In this document: positions 37,401-44,998 of the stretch, in pieces
Numbering within the stretch: position 1 is the stretch's first letter
Layout of the letters: each line of letters begins with the position of its first letter
From: Prosthecobacter debontii
Lineage (GTDB): Bacteria; Verrucomicrobiota; Verrucomicrobiia; Verrucomicrobiales; Verrucomicrobiaceae
Direction: 5' to 3'
Length of the DNA: 64,000 nucleotides
Assembly: GCA_945860295.1 (NCBI GenBank)
Contig: CAMAQH010000014.1
Coordinates: 1 to 64,000, forward strand
The notes under the pieces: generated by a model
The model's database searches: none
Seen by the model: the letters and a program-made list of their open reading frames with translations, nothing else
What the model was told of the DNA's origin: nothing
Made by a program: the position numbers and the translations under genes

Positions 37401-39307
37401 ATCCGAACAAAAAAGTCGCCATGCAGGCCAACGCGATGATGGACAAGCTCAACCCGAACGCCAAGGCCAAGAACGCGCTCATCGCGCAGTTTGCTCCTGA
37501 AGTGGAGAAGCCGGGCGATGCCACGAAGGGCAAGATGATATTCACCGCCGCCTGCTCCATCTGCCACAAGTATGGCGATGTAGGCACGCGTGATGTCGGC
37601 CCTTCCCTCATGGGCATGGGTGCACACGGACCTGCCGAGTTGCTCGTGCACATCATCGACCCCAACCGCGAAGTCGATCCCACCTTCTGGGCTTGGAACA
37701 TCACCAAAAAGAATGGCGAAACCCTCGCAGGCATCATCGCCAGCGAGAACACCGCCAGCGTCACACTGCGCAATCAAGCCGGTGATTTCGAGATCAACAA
37801 AGCCGACATCGCCAATCGCGAAAACACCAAGCGCAGCCTCATGCCAGATGGGCTCGATGCCCTCGGCGCGGAGAGCCTGCGCGACATCCTCGCCTTCGTC
37901 TGCGGCAGTGCGGACAACCATTTCCGCGTCATGGATCTGCGCAGTGCCTACACCGCCGATACGCGCCAGGGCAGCTTTGCCAAGGCAGAGGACAAGGATG
38001 GCACCGTCACACTGCACAAGTTTGGCAACGTCACCGTGAATGGCGTGCCGTTCTTCATCATGGACCCCGAGAAGTCCAGCACTGGCGCGAACATCATCGT
38101 CCTCAAGGGCGGGCCTCAGAATAGCTTTGCTTGGGACCTGCCGACCAAGGCTGAGATACCTTCCAACGCTACCGCCGCCAGCATTCACATGCTCGGCGGT
38201 GTCGCGGCATGGGCTTGGCCATTTGGTGGCGACGAAAACATCGGCAAGCCAGCGATGAGCGTTCATGTTGAATATGCCGACGGTGACAAGGAATCCATCG
38301 TCCTCAAAAACGGCGAACACTTCGCCGACTACATCGGCAAAGCCGAAGTTCCACTGAGTGAAAATGCAGGCGACTTCACCAAGCGCGGCCAGCTCCGCTA
38401 CCTCGCGGTGAACTTGAAGAAGAAAGCCGCACTCAAGAAGATCACCCTCGAAACCAGCGGCAGCATCATCTGTCCCTGCACCGTGGCCATCACCACCAGC
38501 ACTGAGCCTGTCAAACAAGGAGTGACGGCTTCAAGCCGTCAGCTAAAAGGGAAGGCTGGGAGCCCTACCTCCTTGGAGACGACTCCCAAAGGAGGCGGCA
38601 AAGGTGATGGCCCTCTCGTTCCTGCCGAACCCGCGAAGTGGGAAGCTGGTAAAACCAAAGTCCTCGTCATCGGCGGCGGCTCCTCGCACAACTTCGCCGA
38701 GTTCTTTGGCAAAACCGATGTCGCCACGCTCAAGGCTGCCGGGTTCAGCGTCCACTACACCGAAGACCGCGACCAAGCCGCCACCGAACTCGCCAATGCC
38801 GACGTCGCCATCATTAGCGTGAACCGCAAATTTTTCGACACCGCTGCCTATCGCAAAGCTTTGTTTGATTTCGCCGCCGCTGGCAAAGGCATCGTCATGC
38901 TGCATCCCGGCACTTGGTATGGATTCGCGGGATGGCCGGAGCTGAATGCGCAGATCGTCGGCGGCGGTGCACGCGGCCACGACAAGATCCATCCGTTTGA
39001 TGTGAAGGCCGTGAAGGCGGATCACCCCGTGATGGCAGGCGTGCCTGCGAGCTTCACGGTTGAAGACGAACTTTACTACATCAACGCCGAGCCCGAGAAA
39101 ACTCCACCCGGCACCGCCAAGATCACCGTGTTGGCTGAAACTAGCCCCAGCGACAAATTCAAAGCCGCACACCCAAGCGTGTGGATCACCGAGCACGCCA
39201 AGGCCAAAGTCGTCGGCTTCGCTCTCGGCCATGATGCCCGCGTTCACGACCTCAAGCCCTACCAGCAGCTCCTCATCAACGCCGCCAAATGGTCGAGTGG
39301 AAAGTGA
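34490..39307 (+). CDS. Large secreted ThuA / PVC dehydrogenase / cytochrome c / ThuA protein
   Basis: A 1605-residue protein with a signal peptide (MKRLLLSALLLSSFVICHSSFAAE). Order of parts: ThuA (about 25-270); Pirellula/Verrucomicrobium membrane-bound-dehydrogenase-type beta-propeller starting at FNISLVASEPLINKVMNVDWDEKGRLWVCETPEYPNG (about 300-690); HEAT-like helices (about 720-990); haem-binding domain with CSICH (C1022, TIGR02603 type); a beta-sandwich (about 1140-1340); and a second ThuA (about 1384-1600). The haem and propeller suggest oxidation of a sugar or alcohol with electron transfer in the periplasm. Between sandwich and second ThuA lies a short stretch that looks like an inserted palindromic repeat. 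I chose ATG 34490 for the signal peptide. The substrate is unknown. Confidence 0.88.
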   Translation: MKRLLLSALLLSSFVICHSSFAAEPLRVFIRSGPKSHGPGAHDHPSFLRDWVPLLNERGAKCEGGDAFPTAEQLAKTDVLVLHTDNGGDIKIGQERKDLLEFLQRGGGIVTIHAASVSKDHDWFKSIIGGSWHHGQTKWLEGPMHLYFTDKENPITKDMSNFAMDDEIYYDMDLLPECKILAGAYTPKPAGLRNEKAAKKAEESTKGGKQVSIYDIQPQVWTYEKDNYRSFVSIPGHYYENFNRPNFRAMLLRGIAWAGKRDNSDELCKPNELGDNLRYVEGGPTRPEKAAEKLEVHPEFNISLVASEPLINKVMNVDWDEKGRLWVCETPEYPNGRRELNVEKWKDSGSWTKTYDRDPTDRISILTDTNGDGIMDKKHVFADKLELVTSFCFNKNGVIACAAPDIWYLEDTNGDEVADKRTKLYTGLGTGDTHAVINNLRWGLDGWVYATHGYSAGRVTSPDGKTDFGTDGSGVVRFKPDGSAFEQYASRGGNTWGLDITSDGQVFFTQPTSGTVLFHVVLPEYVLAKGKIPGTTSWKGMITGQKTYPLMSWPEQAYVQIDYVGSFTAAAGCAIYEGGAWPEKWNYSYFTTEPTLNIVHHEFVEKDGVSYKSHKEAGREETEFIRSKDLWFRPIENRVGPDGALYVVDFYNQAVIHNDTRGPIHGPANAAVRPDRDHYFGRIWKVNHKEAKAPANVTYRHRPESKGAMGSTALKAYEAKADALSTFKSAQDDWTRSAVIAGSVDSAEDTIIQALSSPQGLDPLVKALLPSLKSAEKTIVACASADANANSLKTVILQGIAQQITEAPPITPALADALKKLLAQPVLAAATLPLVTKWDKAGALAGEVKTQLANLGAKLSNDKAPVEARISAAQALIGVGGDASELAVRALAGPEAPQALQAAIITALSEKGDTNALVTSLNGLKPALQTQAFDAILKRPESSLALLASIAEGKLDPKIIGPGNIARLRTHPNKKVAMQANAMMDKLNPNAKAKNALIAQFAPEVEKPGDATKGKMIFTAACSICHKYGDVGTRDVGPSLMGMGAHGPAELLVHIIDPNREVDPTFWAWNITKKNGETLAGIIASENTASVTLRNQAGDFEINKADIANRENTKRSLMPDGLDALGAESLRDILAFVCGSADNHFRVMDLRSAYTADTRQGSFAKAEDKDGTVTLHKFGNVTVNGVPFFIMDPEKSSTGANIIVLKGGPQNSFAWDLPTKAEIPSNATAASIHMLGGVAAWAWPFGGDENIGKPAMSVHVEYADGDKESIVLKNGEHFADYIGKAEVPLSENAGDFTKRGQLRYLAVNLKKKAALKKITLETSGSIICPCTVAITTSTEPVKQGVTASSRQLKGKAGSPTSLETTPKGGGKGDGPLVPAEPAKWEAGKTKVLVIGGGSSHNFAEFFGKTDVATLKAAGFSVHYTEDRDQAATELANADVAIISVNRKFFDTAAYRKALFDFAAAGKGIVMLHPGTWYGFAGWPELNAQIVGGGARGHDKIHPFDVKAVKADHPVMAGVPASFTVEDELYYINAEPEKTPPGTAKITVLAETSPSDKFKAAHPSVWITEHAKAKVVGFALGHDARVHDLKPYQQLLINAAKWSSGK
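38515..38620 (+). repeat. In-frame palindromic insertion inside the large ThuA protein gene
   Basis: TGACGGCTTCAAGCCGTCA forms a near-perfect hairpin, followed by GGGAGCC...GACTCCC and purine-rich sequence. It encodes a Gly/Ser/Lys-rich linker with no domain character (TASSRQLKGKAGSPTSLETTPKGGGKG). It looks like a small intergenic-type repeat that entered the gene without breaking the frame. Confidence 0.6.
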
Positions 39308-39461
39308 CGCCGAGAGTCGGAGCGCGAGTATGGCGTAGCTTACTCGCCGCTCTCTTCCAGCGCCAAGGAGTCCACGAAGTCAGTCATCACTTTAAGCCCG
39401 AAGAAGTCGGTAGTCTGCGACACACGCGCGCCCCAATAAGCGTCGCTACAACTTGAGTCTG
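39308..39461. other. Convergent intergenic region with a hairpin
   Basis: The region lies between two genes that end facing each other. GAGCGCGAGTA and TACTCGCCGCTC at about 39320-39355 pair into a hairpin with a ten-base loop. No T-run follows on either strand, so it is at best a weak bidirectional terminator. Confidence 0.4.
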
Positions 39462-42299
39462 TTACTTTAAAAAGCGAAACTCAGGCGTGGCCCACAGCGT
39501 CTGAATGAAGCGTGCCCAGACATCGCGTTGCTCATCGGCGGTGGCGTTGCCGGAGATCGAGCTTTCGATGTAATCTTGGGCGATCTGGCCTTCCTTTTCG
39601 TTCGGCGGACGACTCAGCGAGCGCTGATAGGCAAGCTCAATGCCTTTGGATAAATCATGTTCATCTCGAAGCACAGCCAAAGCAGCGGCGCGTGCTTGTT
39701 CGATGACTTCAGTGTTGTTCATCAAGTAGAGCGCCTGGGTGGCAACGGTGCTGGTGGTGCGCTGGCCGATAGGTTGGTTGATGTCGGCAAAGTCGAAGAC
39801 TTCAAACAGCGGGTGTCGCACGTTGCGGAAAGCGGCTGTGTAAACGCTCCGCCGCGTGTCATCGAAGGCGAAACCGTATTCCAGGTTTTGAATCTTTTGA
39901 TCGTTTGAGTCCACCTTCGTGGCACCGCCGACATTCTGTCCGCCAAACTTGGCATCCAAGGTTCCCGCGGCCACGAGCATCGCATCGCGAAGGCATTCGG
40001 CGTCGAGACGCTTGCGGTTCATGTGAGAGAGCAGGCGGTTGTCGGCATCGGTTTGAGGTGCTGCTTTATGATGCCCTGCACTGATCATGCGATAGGTCCG
40101 GCTCATCACCATCTCGCGTACGAGCTTCTTCAAATCCCAGCCTTCGTCCATGAACTTCACGGCGAGGTAGTCGAGCAATTCGGGATGCGAGGGCAGTTCG
40201 CCAGTGCTGCCGAAATTGTCTGTGGTGCGGACGATGCCTGCACCGAAGAGCCAGTGCCAGACGCGGTTCACCAGTACTCGTGAGGTCAGTGGATTGCTGC
40301 GACTTGTGATCCACTGAGCAAGCTGGAGTCGCCCACTTTGATCTGCGGCGATGACTGGCGCAGGGCCTTTGAGCGCGACTTGCAAAAAGCCGCGCGGGGC
40401 TGGCGCACCGAGATTGCGCGTGCTGCCACGGATATGAATGCGTGCATCTTCCGGCAGTGGGTCGTCCGCCACGGTCATCGCCTCGGGGCGCGCGGGAGCC
40501 GATTTTTTCAGAGCCTTGAGTTCCTTTTCCAGCTCGGAGAGTTTGCTTTGCAGAGACTTTTCTTGGGTGCTTGCTGTCTTTGCGGGCATGTCAGGCATGT
40601 CGGCATCAGCGGGGATGAACTGAACGGCATCGACCGTGACGTAGCCCTCTGCTCCAGCGTTGGAAACCATGACGAAGTTTTGTCCGCTGGTCTCAAAACG
40701 CCAAGTGCCGATGGTCGCAAATTGCAGGCCGTTGCGTGCGCCTGTGGCTTGTTTGAAATACACGAGTTCCTCGCCATCAGCGTGAAGCACTGTGGCTTGA
40801 ACACGCTCAGCTCGGTTGGTCGATCCGCTGTAAGCGACACGTATTTCGTAGCGTCCTGCCACAGGCAGCTTCGGCGTAAAGGAGATGGTTTTTTCACCAC
40901 GGCCTTGATTGTCGTCATGCACGTAGCCGCCGCCGATGAAGGGCGGGTAAAGACTGGAGTTTTTCCACTGGCCGACCTTTTGTGCTTCCGTGTCATCAAC
41001 CACGATGCCGGGTAGATCATGAGACGTGAGCTTTTTACGTTTGCGCAATGCTAAGCCACCGGCGTCACGCAGGTCGTCTTTAAGTGCAGCGATCTCGCTC
41101 TCCAGCTTTGAGGCCGATGCTTCATAAACTTTGAGCTTGGCTTCCTGCTCGCCCTCAAAGGGCAGGGGAGTGTCGATCCAGTGGGCGACATTGTCGGTGT
41201 AGTTCTTTAGTGTGCGCGTGCTGCGCAGGATGCCGGCGAGTGCGTAGTAGTCGCTCGTGGGGATGGGATCAAACTTGTGATCGTGACAGCGTGCGCAGCC
41301 GATCGTCATACCGAGAAAAGATTTACCGATGGAGTCGAGCTGCTCGTCCACGATGTCCATGCGCAGCATGCCTTTGTCCTGCTCCTCATAGTTGGTTGGC
41401 CCAAGTGTAAGGAAACCAGTGGCGGTGAGGAGCCGTCGCCGCTCTGTGGTGTTTTGATGTGGTAATAAATCGCCAGCCAGCATCTCAGTGATCATTCGAT
41501 CCAGTGGCGTGTTTTTACGGATCGACTCCAGCAGGTAGTCCCTGAAGCGCCACGCATCCTTGAATGGCAGTGACCGCCCGCCGCCGGATGATTCTGCAAA
41601 GCGCGACATGTCCATGAAGTGCGAAGTCCAGCGCTCCGCGAAAGCAGGTGAGGCTAGAAGGCGCTCAATTTCAGATGTGAAATTTGAAGTTTCAGGGGCA
41701 TATGGTGGCAGCCCTGTGAGATCAAACGAGAGCCTGCGCATGAGCGTGGCTGCATCTGCCTCTGGTGCTGGATCTAGGTGATTCGTTTCAAGCTTGGCCA
41801 GGATGTAGCGGTCGATGTCGTTGACGGGCCAATCCGTTTTTTTAACGGCTGGCGGCGCTTTTACGATTGGCAATTGGAAGGACCAGAAGCTGCCATCGGC
41901 TTTCGCTTGTCTGGCGTGTTGGTTGACGGTGGCAGGTTTTTCGCGTGGATCGGGAGCGCCTGCTACGATCCATCGTTTCAAGTCCGCGAGTTGGTCAGCC
42001 GAGAGCTTTTTCTTTGGCGGCATCTTCAGATCGCGATCCGTGTAGTTCACTGCCTTCCAGAGTAGGCTTTCATCCGTCTTGCCGGGAATCAGTGCTGGGC
42101 CGGAGTCGCCACCTTTCTTCCAGCCAGCTTGATGGTCTAGTCGCAGACTGCCTTTCTGTTTGTCCGCTCCATGGCATTCCTGACAGTTCTCAACGAGTAG
42201 CGGACGGATGCGTTTTTCAAAAAACTCAATGTCAGCCTCAGCAGCACTCAGATGTGCTGAAGTTATGAGGAAAAGAAGGATGAAATAGAGGCGACGCAT
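39462..42299 (-). CDS. PVC cytochrome protein PSCyt1-DUF1549-DUF1553
   Basis: A 945-residue secreted protein. A planctomycete-type cytochrome c (PSCyt1) lies near residues 25-100 with CQECHG and [15 protein letters not shown]. DUF1549/PSCyt2 follows ([16 protein letters not shown]... to about 370). A beta-sandwich of the golvesin/xanthan-lyase C-terminal type is inserted at about 425-570 ([23 protein letters not shown]). DUF1553/PSD1 begins near 650 ([26 protein letters not shown]) and runs to the end. Such proteins are numerous in Planctomycetota and Verrucomicrobiota and usually have a DUF1501 partner, which is not adjacent here. A role in polysaccharide breakdown is proposed for the class; I have no direct evidence. 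Confidence 0.92.
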   Translation of the reverse strand: [945 protein letters not shown]

Positions 42300-42393
42300 T
42301 CTGGGTGATGAACGCTAACGAGGCTGCTGAAGAGGCTCTTTCAGTCGCTGTATGATGCTCGCGCTCACTGGTTCTGCGCGAGGTTGCTGTCGG

Positions 42394-43671
42394 CTACTTC
42401 CCCACGGCCCGCTTCAGTTCATGCTGGGCTTTGTTGAAGTCGGTAACGGCCTGCACGCGGCTTTGTCTGGCGCGGGTGAGTTCTTCTCTGGCGAGCAGGT
42501 ATTCGAGGACGACGCCGAGCTGGCTGGCTTGGCGTTCTTTAGCGAGTTTGGCCATCTCCTCAGCAGCGGTGACGGCTTCGTCGTTGATGGCGATTTGATC
42601 GTGGGCGCTTTGAGACTTCGCGGCGGCTTCGACGACCTCGCGGCCGATGGCCGCCTTGATCTGCTCGGTTTGCAGATTGGTGGCTTCTTCGCGGGCATTG
42701 GTGATGACCTTGCGCTGCTTATCAAAGAGCCCGCTGGGGCCAATCTTCCAGCCGAGGCCGATGTAGAAGTCCTGAGTGTCGTCAAAGTTGCCCGTGTTGT
42801 TGCCAAAGCCTCCGCCGAGTCCACCTGCGCCGTAGCCAGCCTGCACATTCGGAATGATCGGGGCGATACGGGCGCGGTCTCTCTCAAGCTGCGCTGCAGT
42901 GGTGGCGGCTCTGGCGGCTTTGAGTTCAGGGCGGTGCTGTGTGGCCTGGGTAATCATGGTGGCAACGCCTGTCTTGCCATTGAGGCGCACGGGCACGAGA
43001 TCGGACTTCGCGGGTCGGAGTTCGGACTGGGCTGGCAGACGCAGCGTCTCGGCCAAAGCAGCAGCAGCGAGGTCGCGCTTCTCTTGTTCCTGACGAATGG
43101 CGAGCTTGGCGCGTGAGACCTGCGTTTTGACGCGCAGCAAATCCGCACGAAAGGCCGTGCCTGCCGTGACGGCTCCTTCGAGCTGCTTTTCATAGTCATG
43201 GCTCAGGCGCAGATCATCCTCGATGATGGCGACACTGGCCTCCGTGCTCAGCAGATCGAAGTAACGTGACGTGGCCTGAGTCACGATGTCGCGCCGCGAT
43301 TTCTCGGCGAGTTGTTCAGCGGCGAGCGCCTTTTGTTTGGCGGCGAGCGCCGAGTAATAAAGATCGCCTGGTGACCAGTCGATCATGATATTCGTGCCGA
43401 CGGTGTACTGCTGCTTGTAAGCATTGAAGACCGCTCCTGCGACATCCTGGATGTTTCCATCATGCCGCCTGTAGCCGACACCAAGGCTCAACGATGGCCA
43501 GAAGCGCTGCCAAGCCTGCTTCGACTCCGCGATGGTCTCCGTGTGCTTCACACGAGCGAGCTGGATCTCGTCGTTGTTCGCGCCAGCGAGCTTCATCACG
43601 GTCGGGAGATCGACGTGGACCGGAGCGGCAGTGGAAAGCGTGGCGGCGAGGAGGAAGAGGAACTTTTTCAT
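42394..43671 (-). CDS. TolC-like outer-membrane efflux protein
   Basis: A 425-residue protein with a signal peptide and two long helical repeat units typical of outer-membrane efflux proteins (for example ARVKHTETIAESKQAWQRFWPSLSLGVGY and AARAATTAAQLERDRARIAPIIPNVQAGYG). It would form the exit duct for the pump encoded upstream. It begins 11 bases after the membrane-fusion gene and ends the likely operon. It is followed by a 94-base gap before the PSCyt1 gene on the same strand. Confidence 0.92.
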   Translation of the reverse strand: MKKFLFLLAATLSTAAPVHVDLPTVMKLAGANNDEIQLARVKHTETIAESKQAWQRFWPSLSLGVGYRRHDGNIQDVAGAVFNAYKQQYTVGTNIMIDWSPGDLYYSALAAKQKALAAEQLAEKSRRDIVTQATSRYFDLLSTEASVAIIEDDLRLSHDYEKQLEGAVTAGTAFRADLLRVKTQVSRAKLAIRQEQEKRDLAAAALAETLRLPAQSELRPAKSDLVPVRLNGKTGVATMITQATQHRPELKAARAATTAAQLERDRARIAPIIPNVQAGYGAGGLGGGFGNNTGNFDDTQDFYIGLGWKIGPSGLFDKQRKVITNAREEATNLQTEQIKAAIGREVVEAAAKSQSAHDQIAINDEAVTAAEEMAKLAKERQASQLGVVLEYLLAREELTRARQSRVQAVTDFNKAQHELKRAVGK

Positions 43672-43682
43672 CTGGCTACGAA

Positions 43683-44666
43683 TCAGGGTTTGGCGGTGAC
43701 GGCTTGCTTGTCGGTCAGGGCAACGGTTCCGGGAACAAGAAGCACGTCGTCGGCTTTCAATTCGAGGACTTCGACGTTCGTGCCGTCATTGAAACCGATC
43801 TTCACAACGGTCTTGATGGCTTTGCCGTCCACATGTTTGAAAACAATAGCATTCGTCTTTTCCATGACGAGGGCGGCGATGGGAATCAATGCGGCTTCAT
43901 CATGTTTTTCGACGGCGATCTTGGTCATGGCATACATGCCAGGGCGGAGTTTGAGGTCGGGGTTTTTGAGGTCGGCTTCGGCGAGCATGGTGCGGGTGGC
44001 GGGATCGAGCGCGTAGGCAATGCGGCTGATACTGGCTTCGATGGGAGTCGCGTAGACAGCATCGATCTGGGCTTTGATGGGCTTGCCGACGGTAACGAGG
44101 CCGGTTTCGAGTTCGGTGACGGGGATTTGCAGGCGCAGGGCACTGAGATCGGTGACTTCGAGCAGCTTCGTTGTGTTCGCGGTGGCGAGTGATCCGGGAT
44201 CGGCGTGGCGTGCGGTGATGATGCCGTCGAAGGGTGCTTTGAGTGTGGCGAACTGGATCTGCGTCTCGCTGCGCTCCAATCCAGCCTTGGCGATGGCGAG
44301 CTTGGCCTCGGCATCATCGATGGCTTGTGGTAAGATGAGATCAGGAGACTTCGCTCGTGCAGCGTGGAGGCGCTTCACTTCGATACTGGCCGCTGTAACC
44401 TCGGCCTTCGATTTGGCGATGTCGGCTTGGAGTTCGGGCACTTCGAGCGTGGCGAGGACTTGGCCTGCTTTGACGGCGTCGCCTTTGTCCACAGTCAGCG
44501 TGGCGATGTAGCCGGTGACTTTGGCGTGCAGCGTAGCCTGCTGCCAAGGCGCTAGCGTGGCGGGCAGTGAAACCCAGCGGTGGATGGTGCCGGTGGTGGG
44601 CTTGGTCGTCGGGAGTTCGAGGGCCGAAGCGAATGTGGTGAGAGCGATAAAGAGCAGGGGACGCAT
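43683..44666 (-). CDS. RND efflux membrane-fusion protein (HlyD/AcrA family)
   Basis: A 327-residue periplasmic adaptor with a signal peptide. The biotinyl-lipoyl half-motifs are clear: TLHAKVTGYIATLTVDKGDAVKAGQVLATLEVPEL and TLKAPFDGIITARHADPGSLAT, flanking a short helical hairpin. The barrel domains follow. It links the inner-membrane RND pump to the TolC-like channel. I chose ATG 44666, which gives MRPLLFIAL. It lies 17 bases after the small unknown gene. Confidence 0.92.
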   Translation of the reverse strand: MRPLLFIALTTFASALELPTTKPTTGTIHRWVSLPATLAPWQQATLHAKVTGYIATLTVDKGDAVKAGQVLATLEVPELQADIAKSKAEVTAASIEVKRLHAARAKSPDLILPQAIDDAEAKLAIAKAGLERSETQIQFATLKAPFDGIITARHADPGSLATANTTKLLEVTDLSALRLQIPVTELETGLVTVGKPIKAQIDAVYATPIEASISRIAYALDPATRTMLAEADLKNPDLKLRPGMYAMTKIAVEKHDEAALIPIAALVMEKTNAIVFKHVDGKAIKTVVKIGFNDGTNVEVLELKADDVLLVPGTVALTDKQAVTAKP

Positions 44667-44683
44667 GGGGGCAGTAATCAAAG

Positions 44684-44998
44684 TTAAACAAACTCAGTCC
44701 AGTCATCCAGGCCTACGATCTTCATGAAGTCGCCGATGTAATTCCCGACTTGTTCAGATTCCTCTGCGTTCTCTTCATTGAACTGCTCTTGAAGCTCTTC
44801 GGCGGCGCGATAAAGAATGCGATCTGTGGTGCTGCGAGCGAGGAGTGACTCGCACTTGTCTAAAAAGGCATTCACGCGCTTCTCACAGCGCAGGCGTGTC
44901 TCTTCATCCGCAGCACCGGGATAATACTCGGCTTCGAGGAACTTGGTCTGGAGCTTGAGCGACTTGATCGCGGCTTGGGTTTTAGGAGTTAGATTCAT
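44684..44998 (-). CDS. Small acidic protein within the RND operon, function unknown
   Basis: A 104-residue soluble, mostly helical protein with no signal peptide (LQTKFLEAEYYPGAADEETRLRCEKRVNAFLDKCESLL). I do not recognise a family. Its ATG follows the RND pump stop directly (TAAATG) and its stop lies 17 bases before the adaptor start, so it must be co-transcribed and is probably coupled to the pump. It might be a cytoplasmic accessory or immunity-type factor, but nothing in the sequence shows this. Confidence 0.75.
   Translation of the reverse strand: MNLTPKTQAAIKSLKLQTKFLEAEYYPGAADEETRLRCEKRVNAFLDKCESLLARSTTDRILYRAAEELQEQFNEENAEESEQVGNYIGDFMKIVGLDDWTEFV

Noticed and set aside
36745-37773. 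Minus-strand ORF of 342 residues rich in Ala, Ser and Met
   Set aside because: It overlaps a well-supported plus-strand gene entirely and has the composition of a shadow frame.
37160-38518. Long minus-strand ORF of 452 residues antisense to the ThuA/dehydrogenase gene
   Set aside because: The plus-strand frame has clear domains throughout, and the antisense translation has no signal, motif or start context. It is a shadow of G+C-rich coding sequence.
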